A program made the position numbers and the translations under genes. Under the pieces are notes generated by a model. The model did no database searches. It had not been told where the DNA came from and saw nothing but the letters and a program-made list of their open reading frames with translations. 10,088 bases of DNA from Bacteroidota bacterium (GTDB lineage: Bacteria > Bacteroidota > Bacteroidia > Flavobacteriales > Flavobacteriaceae): assembly GCA_024280815.1 (NCBI GenBank), contig JAJRPL010000481.1:1-10088 (forward strand), given 5' to 3'. This document shows, in pieces, positions 1 to 6,289 of this stretch (the stretch's first letter is position 1; each line of letters starts with the position of its first letter).

Positions 1-33
1 AACAACCTAAGGAATGTTGGTAACTTTTTCTAA
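1..33 (+). CDS. Possible 3' tail of an upstream gene (partial)
   Basis: Frame 1 is open from the window edge and reads NNLRNVGNFF before a TAA at 31-33. A terminator-like hairpin follows immediately, which suits the end of a gene. Ten codons are too few to name a product, and an open frame of this length can occur by chance, so this is a weak call. Confidence 0.25.
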   Translation, partial: NNLRNVGNFF

Positions 34-62
34 AACCCGTAGGGGGTTTTTTAGGAAAAGTT
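22..62 (+). terminator. Intrinsic terminator-like hairpin
   Basis: The core is AAAACCC (32-38), a five-base loop, GGGTTTT (44-50) and two further T. This is the A-tract, GC stem and T-run layout of a Rho-independent terminator. The symmetry extends outward imperfectly, with AACTTTTTC (22-30) facing GGAAAAGTT (54-62), so the site could work in both directions. It would end transcription from the left and separate it from the Hsp70 operon. Confidence 0.6.
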
Positions 63-320
63 ATCAATAGTCCGTGAAATTATCACTAAATTTGAAAATA
101 AAACACCAAAAAAAGGTCAACCTATACTAGGACAAGACAAGCCAGCCGCACAAACAGCACATTTGGTTTTTGCCGACACATAAGCCAACACTGAAAAAAC
201 CAAAAGAGCTGTTTTTTGCCAACGCTCGAAGAAAAAATGAACAAAATACGGAAAACCGTAAATGAATAAAAAAGAAAAAAAGTATTTTAACCGACTGAAT
301 AAATAAATTCTTAATAAGAA
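63..320. other. Gene-free leader of the Hsp70 operon
   Basis: No credible gene is present. The stretch holds repeat R1 (141-226) and a small perfect palindrome, TACGG-AAAA-CCGTA (247-260), about 60 bases before the first start codon. A TAAATTTG at 87-94 matches the Bacteroidota -7 box TAnnTTTG, but no TTG lies at a suitable distance upstream of it, and it sits about 230 bases before the gene. No convincing promoter can therefore be named for the operon. The last 60 bases are A-rich, as is usual for leaders in this phylum. Confidence 0.5.
141..226 (+). repeat. Repeat R1, left flank of the Hsp70 module
   Basis: R1 carries GCCAGCCGC (141-149), CACATTTG (158-165), GCCAACACT (184-192) and GCCAACGCT (218-226). 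Between the motifs TTTGGTTTTT (162-171) and AAAAACCAAA (195-204) form a perfect 10-bp stem around a 23-base loop that contains one GCCAACRCT copy. The same order of motifs and an equivalent stem with different bases occur in R2 (5365-5451), in the same orientation. The two copies therefore form a direct repeat around the five-gene module. Read on the minus strand, both give similar short peptides, which reflects the repeat and not a gene. Confidence 0.75.
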
Positions 321-1757
321 ATGGTTTACATAAATCCAATTGAGATACTTGAACTAAAAGACAAAGAAGTCAATGAAATAGATTCAAGTATCATAAAAAA
401 ATCAAAGCGAAGACTATTTGCAGACATAGATTTATCCGATAGCGGATTCTATGAGTATAACGGACAGAAACTAACAAAATCTGATTGCGAAAGAGCAATA
501 GACGAATTAGAAGATAAAAACAAAATAGAATTTTATTCGCACTTATCGACCAATGTAGAACTCAATAAGTTTTTGGCAAATGGAAGTAACGACCTTCTAA
601 ACCGTCTCAAACAAGAAAGCATTTACAAATTGCCAGAATTTGTTGATTTTATTAGCCCTTTCTTTTCAGCAAAAATTGACCACATATTATTAAAGTCTTT
701 TCAAAACAAAGATTTAGAATTATTCTCTTCGGCTCTTCGAGCCGAATACCTTATTTCTAAAAATGATTTGAATAAAGCATATAAAAGTTTGGGTAATGAA
801 ATTCAACAACGAATTGCGGAAACAGATAAACTTACTAAAGAAATAAAAGAAGAAAATTCAAATTATACAGATGACAATATAGATGATGTAATTAATGTTG
901 TAAAAAGTAGGTTTCCAAGCCGATTTCTTAACAAATTACCTATCTATTTTCAAAGCCAAATAAATAAAATTGCATCATCCATTAACTATTTGCAAATTCC
1001 TATTTGGAATGAATTTACAACCACATTTGTTCCGCTTTCACTTTTAGAATATTTACTTGAACTAAATATTGAAAGTGTTTCAAAACCAACTTTTGAAAAA
1101 AATTACAACATTGTAAAGAAAAAACACGAAGAAAGAATTGAACAAGAAAAAAATGCACCTTTAATAAAAGAATGGGCGAAAATTCTAATTTCAATCCAAA
1201 GCAAAGTTGATGATGTTGAAAATGAAATATTAAAGGCAAGTGATGCTTTGTCTTTTGTTAAATCGTCTTTTAATTTAAGTGAACTTAATAACTTACCTTC
1301 TTTTGCTAACGAAATTAGAACACAGATAGGGTATTCGATTCGCAGTATGTCTATTGCAAGTTGGAACAAACAACAGGATATAAAGTCGTCAATTGAACTA
1401 ATAAAACTTGCACTTAATATCGAACTTCCTGTAAATGATAAACAAAAAATAAGTAAAGATTATCAGGAGTTACTTGAAATAAAAGAACGAAGAGAGATAC
1501 AAGGTACACCAATATCCTCAGCACCCTCATTAAGTCTTGTGAATGGTTGCGGAACTACTATTTATGGTAAAACACTATACTTTGTAATAATTGGTATACC
1601 GATTGTACCAATAGCACGGTACAATTGTGAACCTACTTACAATGGCTATAGCTTTTTTGGAAAACTTAAATTACATACTTGGCAACAGGTATGGAAATTT
1701 GGTTTAATAGGTGTAGTTGCAATTTTTATTCTAAAATCAATAATAGAAAATAATTAA
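321..1757 (+). CDS. Membrane-anchored protein with J-domain-like N-terminus; candidate Hsp70 co-chaperone
   Basis: This 478-aa protein opens the operon and is not a family I can name with certainty. Residues 1-90 begin NPIEILELKDKEV and continue as basic then acidic helices (KKSKRRLF, then AIDELEDKNKIEF). That resembles the opening of J-domain-like regions (NPxxILGL), but no HPD tripeptide is present, so classical Hsp70 stimulation is doubtful. Residues 90-400 are predicted mostly helical and charged. The C-terminus is distinctive: NGCGTTIYG (408-416), a hydrophobic stretch LYFVIIGIPIVPIARY (419-434), SFFGK (444-448) and a transmembrane helix (460-475). From memory, a GxGTTLYG...IPIxPxxRY...FxGK pattern occurs at the C-terminus of other bacterial J-like proteins; this was not checked. 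It would anchor the chaperone module at the inner membrane. The ATG at 321 has no competing upstream start. The grpE-like gene follows after 2 bases. Confidence 0.7.
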   Translation: MVYINPIEILELKDKEVNEIDSSIIKKSKRRLFADIDLSDSGFYEYNGQKLTKSDCERAIDELEDKNKIEFYSHLSTNVELNKFLANGSNDLLNRLKQESIYKLPEFVDFISPFFSAKIDHILLKSFQNKDLELFSSALRAEYLISKNDLNKAYKSLGNEIQQRIAETDKLTKEIKEENSNYTDDNIDDVINVVKSRFPSRFLNKLPIYFQSQINKIASSINYLQIPIWNEFTTTFVPLSLLEYLLELNIESVSKPTFEKNYNIVKKKHEERIEQEKNAPLIKEWAKILISIQSKVDDVENEILKASDALSFVKSSFNLSELNNLPSFANEIRTQIGYSIRSMSIASWNKQQDIKSSIELIKLALNIELPVNDKQKISKDYQELLEIKERREIQGTPISSAPSLSLVNGCGTTIYGKTLYFVIIGIPIVPIARYNCEPTYNGYSFFGKLKLHTWQQVWKFGLIGVVAIFILKSIIENN

Positions 1758-1759
1758 AT

Positions 1760-2128
1760 ATGATGGAACCAAATTTTAAACAATATAAGGCGTATTTTGA
1801 GTTGTTAGACCAACTTTTTGAAATTGAAAGGAAACTCGAAAACATAGAGGAAACAAACAGTATTTCAAGAAATCTGAATAAAATGAAAGATATATTTGAA
1901 ACAAATCTGTTCTCAAGTTCAACAAGTTCAGATATAGGTTTTACTTACCACAATCCAATTGGAGAACCTTACAATGAAACTCGATTAGATGTAGAGGCCA
2001 GTATAGCAGGGAATTCAACAGAAAATTTAGTTATTAAAGAAGTAATCAAACCAATCATACGATACAAAAGTGGCGGAAGCACTTTAATTGCCAGAAAAGG
2101 CGTAGTTGTCGTTGAATCAAAAAATTAA
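1760..2128 (+). CDS. Short GrpE-like nucleotide exchange factor
   Basis: This 122-aa protein is shorter than typical GrpE (about 170-200 aa). Residues 1-50 are a helical, charged segment that would replace the long GrpE coiled coil. Residues 58-119 follow the GrpE beta-domain: GEPYNETRLD (68-77), corresponding to the GxPFDPxxHEA region, then VIKEVIKPIIRYKSGG (91-106), corresponding to VxEVLxxGYxxxxR, and a final VVVVE strand. GrpE releases ADP from Hsp70 so that substrate can leave. Its position directly before an hsp70 gene makes it the likely dedicated exchange factor for that protein. Two ATG codons stand in tandem (1760 and 1763), and either could be the start. The canonical chromosomal grpE is expected elsewhere next to dnaJ, so this is probably a paralogue. 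Confidence 0.75.
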   Translation: MMEPNFKQYKAYFELLDQLFEIERKLENIEETNSISRNLNKMKDIFETNLFSSSTSSDIGFTYHNPIGEPYNETRLDVEASIAGNSTENLVIKEVIKPIIRYKSGGSTLIARKGVVVVESKN

Positions 2129-2138
2129 ATTATATAAA

Positions 2139-4631
2139 ATGGAAAATACAATCAACATTGGAATAGATTTAGGAACTACCAATTCCGCCATTGCAAAATT
2201 TGTAAAAGGAGACGTTATTGTTTTCAATAATCCTTTAGACTATGGACGTTCAACATTGCCATCAGTTGTTTATTACAAAAAAGACAGAATTGTTGTCGGA
2301 AACAAAGCCAAGGAATATTTGGAAAGAGACCCAAAAAATGTTGTCGGTCTTTTTAAGCGTAAAATGGGTACATCCGAAAGTTTTCAAATAAAATCTATAA
2401 ACGAATCAAAAACACCTGTTGACCTTTCTGCACAAGTGCTAAAAGAATTAAAAACTTTCGTAAACACTGGCGATACTTTGGAATCTATTGTAATTACAAT
2501 TCCAGCTTCATTTGACTCTATTCAATCAAACGCAACCAAAGAAGCAGGGAAACAAGCAGGTTTTAAACAAGTTGTTTTACTACAAGAACCGATTGCAGCA
2601 AGTTTGGCTTATGCTAATATGAAAAAATCAAAAGAACTTACTGATGGAAATTGGCTTGTTTATGATTTAGGTGGTGGAACATTTGATGTCGCTTTGGTAA
2701 GAATCAAAGATGGTGAAATGAAAGTTATTGACCACGAAGGCGATAACTTTTTAGGTGGTTCTGACTTTGACCGTTTGATTGTAGAAAAATTAATAATTCC
2801 TAAAATTTCAGAGCAATATACTTTTGATGATTTAGAAAACCAGATGAAAAGTGCTTCGGGAAAGTATAATGCAAAATATTATTCCCTTTTAAATCAAGCA
2901 GAAGAAGCTAAAATTAGATTATCAGCAGTTTCGTCAGCAGAGATTATTGTTGAACGAATGAAAGATGAAGAAGGCAATGAAGTTGATATGGAAATAACTA
3001 TTACCAAATCAGAATTTAATGACTTAATTAAAGATTCAATTGACGGAACAATCGATATGATTAAAACCATATTGACAAGAAATTCATTGACATCAAATGA
3101 TGTACAATTTAATCTAATGGTTGGTGGTTCTACATTTATACCTTTTGTAAGACAACGAGTTGAAGAAGTTTTGCAAATACCTGCAAATTGTGAAATTGAC
3201 CCAACAACTGCTGTGGCAATTGGTGCAGCATACTACGCAGCTACTAAACCAAAGGAAATTTCAAAAGATAGTTCAGAAAAAAAACAATATTCAATTTCTA
3301 TAAAAGCAAGTTACAATAAAGCATCAAAGGAAACTGACGAACTTTTTGCAGCAAGAATAAAAGGAAATACCGAAGGGCTATTTTATAAAATAGTACGTCA
3401 AGATGGTGGATTTGATTCAGGTTTAAAAGAACTTTCAGAAAGAATAAATGAAGATTTGCCTTTAGTTGAAAATGCTTATAATTTCTTCACATTGACAGTT
3501 TATGATAATCAAAATAATGTTATTGAAACTGGTATTGAACCTATTGGGATTAATAGCGGATTTGGCATAAGTGGTCAACCACTTCCAGAAGATATTTGTT
3601 TAGAAGTTGACGACTACGACAATCCAGGACAAACAAGATTAGCCTTGATTTTTGAACGTAATTCTGTTCTTCCTACAAAAAGGACTTTAACGTTTCCAAT
3701 TAACAAACCAATTTTGAAAGGCAATGAATCTGATAGACTTTGGATAAACGTTTATGAAGGACCACAAACATCGTTACCAGAAGCAAATAAACTTATAGGT
3801 GTCATTGAAATTTCAGGTAAACAAGTTTCAAGAGATATTGCTAAAGGTTCTGACCTTGAAATTGCTATTATGATTTCTGAAAGCAGAGACGTTACTGTTT
3901 CAGGTTACTTAAATATGTCTGACCAAGAATTTAAGAACGTTTTTAATCCAAAAGAAAGAGATACAAACATTACTTTACTAAAAGGTCAAGTGACAGACTT
4001 ATCATCCAAACTTGATGAAGAAATTGAGCTGGCGACTGAAAAAGAAGATTATGAAACCGCAAGTGCTTTATCTAAAGTAAAAAAGGAAATGGAAGCAGTT
4101 GCAGATGAAGCTGAAAGCCTTACTGATGATGACGTAACTGATAAACGTTACCAATTAGAAGACAAAAAAAGAAAAATTGCACAAAAAATAGATAGTGCAA
4201 CAAAAAACAAACGCCTTCAAAAAGCAACTGATTATTACTACGAAACTAAAGCAGCTTGTGAAGAACTTATTGAAAATTCGGGAAATGACCACGAGCGTAA
4301 AACATTTAACGACATTGTTTCTCAAGAAAGTGCTTTTATGGCAACTAAAAGCCCATTGAAAATTCAAGAAAAATCAGATGAATTTCACAGTATTATAGGG
4401 CAAATCAGATGGAGAACGCCAGATTTCCTAAAAGGAATTTTTGGCAGTCTTTTAAATGACCAAGCAAAAATGAACGACCAATCCCAAGCAAAAAGTCTTA
4501 TTGATGCTGGTAATTTCGCTATTGAAAGTCAAAATTGGGATAGATTGAGAGAAATAAACTTTGGATTACTTGATTTATTACCAAGAGGTTCTAAAGAAGA
4601 TATAACAACTAAAATAGGATTTGGATTATGA
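2139..4631 (+). CDS. Atypical Hsp70-family chaperone with extended C-terminus
   Basis: The protein has 830 aa, against about 640 for DnaK. The ATPase domain (1-370) has all its signatures: phosphate-1 DLGTTNS (10-16), phosphate-2 DLGGGTFD (176-183), adenosine motif GGST (329-332) and DPTTAVAIGAA (354-364). The usual hydrophobic linker (VLLLD) is missing. In its place residues 375-468 form a beta-rich insert of unknown type. A diverged substrate-binding beta-domain follows, from IGINSG (469) through LPTK (511-514) to ISESRDVTVSGYL (about 600). Residues 608-715 are strongly charged and predicted coiled coil, replacing the DnaK lid, and the helical tail has no EEVD-like end. The reading frame is also open from a TTG at 2106, but the ATG at 2139 gives the normal Hsp70 N-terminus and a 10-base gap after the grpE-like gene. 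The stop overlaps the next start as ATGA. It is an accessory Hsp70 whose clients cannot be read from sequence. Confidence 0.93.
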   Translation: MENTINIGIDLGTTNSAIAKFVKGDVIVFNNPLDYGRSTLPSVVYYKKDRIVVGNKAKEYLERDPKNVVGLFKRKMGTSESFQIKSINESKTPVDLSAQVLKELKTFVNTGDTLESIVITIPASFDSIQSNATKEAGKQAGFKQVVLLQEPIAASLAYANMKKSKELTDGNWLVYDLGGGTFDVALVRIKDGEMKVIDHEGDNFLGGSDFDRLIVEKLIIPKISEQYTFDDLENQMKSASGKYNAKYYSLLNQAEEAKIRLSAVSSAEIIVERMKDEEGNEVDMEITITKSEFNDLIKDSIDGTIDMIKTILTRNSLTSNDVQFNLMVGGSTFIPFVRQRVEEVLQIPANCEIDPTTAVAIGAAYYAATKPKEISKDSSEKKQYSISIKASYNKASKETDELFAARIKGNTEGLFYKIVRQDGGFDSGLKELSERINEDLPLVENAYNFFTLTVYDNQNNVIETGIEPIGINSGFGISGQPLPEDICLEVDDYDNPGQTRLALIFERNSVLPTKRTLTFPINKPILKGNESDRLWINVYEGPQTSLPEANKLIGVIEISGKQVSRDIAKGSDLEIAIMISESRDVTVSGYLNMSDQEFKNVFNPKERDTNITLLKGQVTDLSSKLDEEIELATEKEDYETASALSKVKKEMEAVADEAESLTDDDVTDKRYQLEDKKRKIAQKIDSATKNKRLQKATDYYYETKAACEELIENSGNDHERKTFNDIVSQESAFMATKSPLKIQEKSDEFHSIIGQIRWRTPDFLKGIFGSLLNDQAKMNDQSQAKSLIDAGNFAIESQNWDRLREINFGLLDLLPRGSKEDITTKIGFGL

Positions 4632-5095
4632 AAACAGAAACATTTCAAAATTTTTTATTAAAGTCTGCTATTTCTGTAATGGCTTGTGATGGTTCAATTG
4701 ATGAATCTGAAATTTCAGAAATTAAGAATATGGCTGATAACGAAATTTATTTTATGGGTTTTGATATAGAGAAACCCTTTGAATCAAGTTTAAGCTATAT
4801 AAAACAAAACGGTAAAAAAGCAATCAACGAATATTTGAACGAATTAAGTCAACTAAACCTTAATGAAAAGCAAGAACTTTTATTAATTGAAGTTTTAATA
4901 CGAACTATTGAATCAGATAATAAAATTGAAGATAGTGAAGTAAAGTTTCTTCAAATGGTAAAGTCAAAACTTGGAATTTCGGAAGAAACAATTATCACTC
5001 AATTTCCAAAGCAAATGAAATATTTGATTGATTTTAATAACTATGGTTTACACGAAGAATTTACAGATGAAATTGAGTTTACAAGCGATAATTAA
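4628..5095 (+). CDS. TerB-like acidic helical protein
   Basis: This 155-aa protein starts inside the stop of hsp70 (ATGA, 4-base overlap), which indicates translational coupling. It has the two acidic half-repeats of the TerB fold: ACDGSIDESEI (19-29) and ESDNKIEDSEV (95-105), each at the start of a helix. In TerB-family proteins these Asp/Glu residues bind divalent metal. TerB-like domains are known fused to J-domains in DjlA-type co-chaperones, so a TerB-like protein beside Hsp70 is a sensible partner. This one has no J-domain. The C-terminus is acidic (EEFTDEIEFTSDN) and shares its DNA with the start of the next gene. The name rests on motif layout, so TerB-like is probable and tellurite resistance is not implied. 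Confidence 0.7.
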   Translation: MKTETFQNFLLKSAISVMACDGSIDESEISEIKNMADNEIYFMGFDIEKPFESSLSYIKQNGKKAINEYLNELSQLNLNEKQELLLIEVLIRTIESDNKIEDSEVKFLQMVKSKLGISEETIITQFPKQMKYLIDFNNYGLHEEFTDEIEFTSDN

Positions 5096-5375
5096 GATAG
5101 TTCTTGCAATTCTATTTTTTCTTTGCTTGTTAGATATGCCTTATGGTTTTTATCAATTTGTTCGTTTTGTAGCTTTGGTAGGGTTTGGGATTTTGGCATA
5201 TAAAGCGAATGAAGAAAACAAGAATACGGAAATGATTATTTACGGTGGACTTGCTCTACTTTTTCAACCGTTTTTTAAAATCGCACTTGGAAGAGAAATA
5301 TGGAACATTGTGGACGTAATTGTCGGAATTGGACTTATAGGAAGTCTGTTTATGAATAGAAAAAGCCAACACTAA
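5067..5375 (+). CDS. Small four-helix membrane protein, DUF6804-like
   Basis: The 102-aa product has four hydrophobic segments at about residues 8-23, 29-46, 56-72 and 78-96. Between them are conserved-looking turns: LLDMPYGFYQFVRF (21-34) and FQPFFKIALGREIWNIVD (66-83). I recognise this as the DUF6804 pattern from memory; its function is unknown. The frame is open from ATGs at 5028 and 5043, but 5067 places the first helix normally and reduces the overlap with the TerB-like gene to 29 bases. The membrane topology fits a module whose first gene also ends in a membrane anchor. Its final codons and stop lie inside repeat R2, so the repeat begins at the very end of the last gene. Confidence 0.75.
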   Translation: MKLSLQAIIKIVLAILFFLCLLDMPYGFYQFVRFVALVGFGILAYKANEENKNTEMIIYGGLALLFQPFFKIALGREIWNIVDVIVGIGLIGSLFMNRKSQH

Positions 5376-5451
5376 AGCCATACACATTTGCAATTCGCAC
5401 AAGCCAACGCTAAAGCCAAAAATTGCAAAAGAGTATGTCTTTGCCAACGCT
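5365..5451 (+). repeat. Repeat R2, right flank of the Hsp70 module
   Basis: R2 carries GCCAACACT (5365-5373), CACATTTG (5383-5390), GCCAACGCT (5403-5411) and GCCAACGCT (5443-5451). TTTGCAATT (5387-5395) and AATTGCAAA (5421-5429) pair as a perfect 9-bp stem around a 25-base loop that again holds a GCCAACRCT copy. Compared with R1, three successive base pairs in the stem have flipped on both arms (G-C to C-G, and T-A to A-T twice) while pairing is kept. Shared sequence continues past the stem (CAAAAGAG) to a final TTTGCCAACGCT in both copies. Confidence 0.75.
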
Positions 5452-5469
5452 ATCAGCAGAACGTAAAGA

Positions 5470-5604
5470 AAGCCAGCTTACAACAAAGTATAAAAATAAT
5501 AGCCGAAATAGTAGTAAATATGAACATTATAGCCCGTAAAAACATTAGTAATAAATTGAAAAATTCTGCTTCCAAAATCGGCTACTATTCTTATACAAAC
5601 CGTT
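5470..5604. repeat. Long inverted repeat downstream of R2
   Basis: The left arm GTATAAAAATAATAGCCGA (5488-5506) faces TCGGCTACTATTCTTATAC (5578-5596). Of 19 positions 17 pair, and both mismatches are A opposite C, which become G-T wobble pairs if the minus strand folds. The loop is 71 bases. Just outside the stem, CAAC (5481-5484) on the left faces CCGTT on the right across short unpaired A-rich spacers. GCCAGC (5472-5477) before the left arm recurs in R1 at 141. Most of the gene-free interval 5376-5697 is taken up by this structure and R2. It could be a small non-autonomous element, a structured recombination site or a terminator-like fold; the sequence alone does not decide. Confidence 0.65.
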
Positions 5605-5610
5605 ATTTCA

Positions 5611-5631
5611 AAAATTATGCAATACGCATAA
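5611..5631 (-). terminator. Possible minus-strand terminator hairpin
   Basis: On the minus strand TTATGC and GCATAA form a perfect 6-bp stem around five bases, followed directly by a short T-run. It lies about 70 bases beyond the stop of the secreted-protein gene. The stem is AT-rich and weak. Confidence 0.3.
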
Positions 5632-5651
5632 AATAAACCCTTTTACACTTA

Positions 5652-5681
5652 AAAAATCACAACTATGGTTACTTGATTTTT
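5652..5681 (-). terminator. Possible bidirectional terminator between convergent transcripts
   Basis: AAAAATCA (5652-5659) pairs with TGATTTTT (5674-5681), and an inner AAC/GTT pairing closes a four-base loop. T-runs follow on either strand. It sits 17 bases after the stop of the minus-strand operon, where a terminator is expected, but it contains few GC pairs. Confidence 0.35.
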
Positions 5682-5697
5682 AGCCAGAACTAAGTTA

Positions 5698-6285
5698 TTA
5701 CTCTTCTTTAACCCCAGTAAATCCTATAACTTTATCTTTAAAATAGACTTTACCATAATCAAAAGTTGGTCTGATAGGAAAATCAAGATAATAGGTAATT
5801 TTAGAACTCTTGATCTTCATTTTTGGTAGTGCTTGTACTACAGATGCAACTTTCTTTTTTTTCTTGATACCTAAAAAGTTGGTTTTGTAGATTTTGGCTT
5901 CAAAATCTGTATAACCCTCTAATTGATATTTTTCAAATACATTGTAATTACGGTTGTCAGGTTTTGATTTTAGATATACTTTTCGGTCAACCTTGTAGTA
6001 ATAGATGGCTACAGGTCTAATTCTCCATTTTTTGGTTTCATCAGTTAAGGCAAATAAATTGAAGTCTAATTCTTCAGCTTTACGGTGTAAACGTTTTATA
6101 TTTATTTCAACACTTAAGGTGTTTGTCGCTTTTATTTCATAGCGGTAAGGTTGTGACCATAACTTTTTATTATGAATAGACTTACCCACAGAAAATTCAT
6201 AATCTTTTTTTATTAGACTATCATTTTGTGCAAATGCAGTTACAGATACAAAAATGGGAAGTAATACAAATATAATTTTATTCAT
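5698..6285 (-). CDS. Secreted protein of unknown function
   Basis: This 195-aa protein has a clear N-terminal signal peptide: basic MNK, a hydrophobic core, then AFAQ with likely cleavage after residue 19. There is no lipobox cysteine at that site, so a soluble periplasmic protein is more likely than a lipoprotein. The mature part is basic and rich in Tyr and Lys, with alternating hydrophobic residues suggesting beta structure (for example RPVAIYYYKVDRKVYLK) and a lysine run (IKKKKKVA). I recognise no domain. It starts 4 bases after the stop of the RNA methyltransferase gene, so the two are probably co-transcribed. The link need not be functional. Confidence 0.75.
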   Translation of the reverse strand: MNKIIFVLLPIFVSVTAFAQNDSLIKKDYEFSVGKSIHNKKLWSQPYRYEIKATNTLSVEINIKRLHRKAEELDFNLFALTDETKKWRIRPVAIYYYKVDRKVYLKSKPDNRNYNVFEKYQLEGYTDFEAKIYKTNFLGIKKKKKVASVVQALPKMKIKSSKITYYLDFPIRPTFDYGKVYFKDKVIGFTGVKEE

Positions 6286-6289
6286 AACA

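Noticed and set aside
141..226. Canonical integron attC site or CRISPR repeat
   Set aside because: GCCAACRCT and its complement do not fit the attC core heptamers GTTRRRY/RYYYAAC, and no integrase is in the window. The spacing is irregular and there are no spacers, so it is not a CRISPR array. Only the general folded-site idea is retained.
127..339. Minus-strand open frame of 70 codons over R1, and the similar one at 5256-5447 over R2
   Set aside because: Their resemblance to each other (ALAKxxSF...SVGLC...QMC) comes from the DNA repeat. Both are Phe/Cys/Leu-rich, and one overlaps the real membrane-protein gene.
2106..2138. Upstream TTG start for hsp70
   Set aside because: It would add 11 residues not seen in Hsp70 proteins and overlap the grpE-like gene. 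The ATG at 2139 gives the standard N-terminus.
4628..5095. Tellurite resistance locus
   Set aside because: Only a single TerB-like protein is present and no TerC, TerD or TerZ relatives are nearby. The chaperone context is a better guide to its role.
5388..5636. Open frame of 82 codons on the plus strand after the Hsp70 module
   Set aside because: It lies wholly over repeat R2 and the long inverted repeat, is dominated by Lys/Asn/Ala from the repeat motifs and has no recognisable domain.
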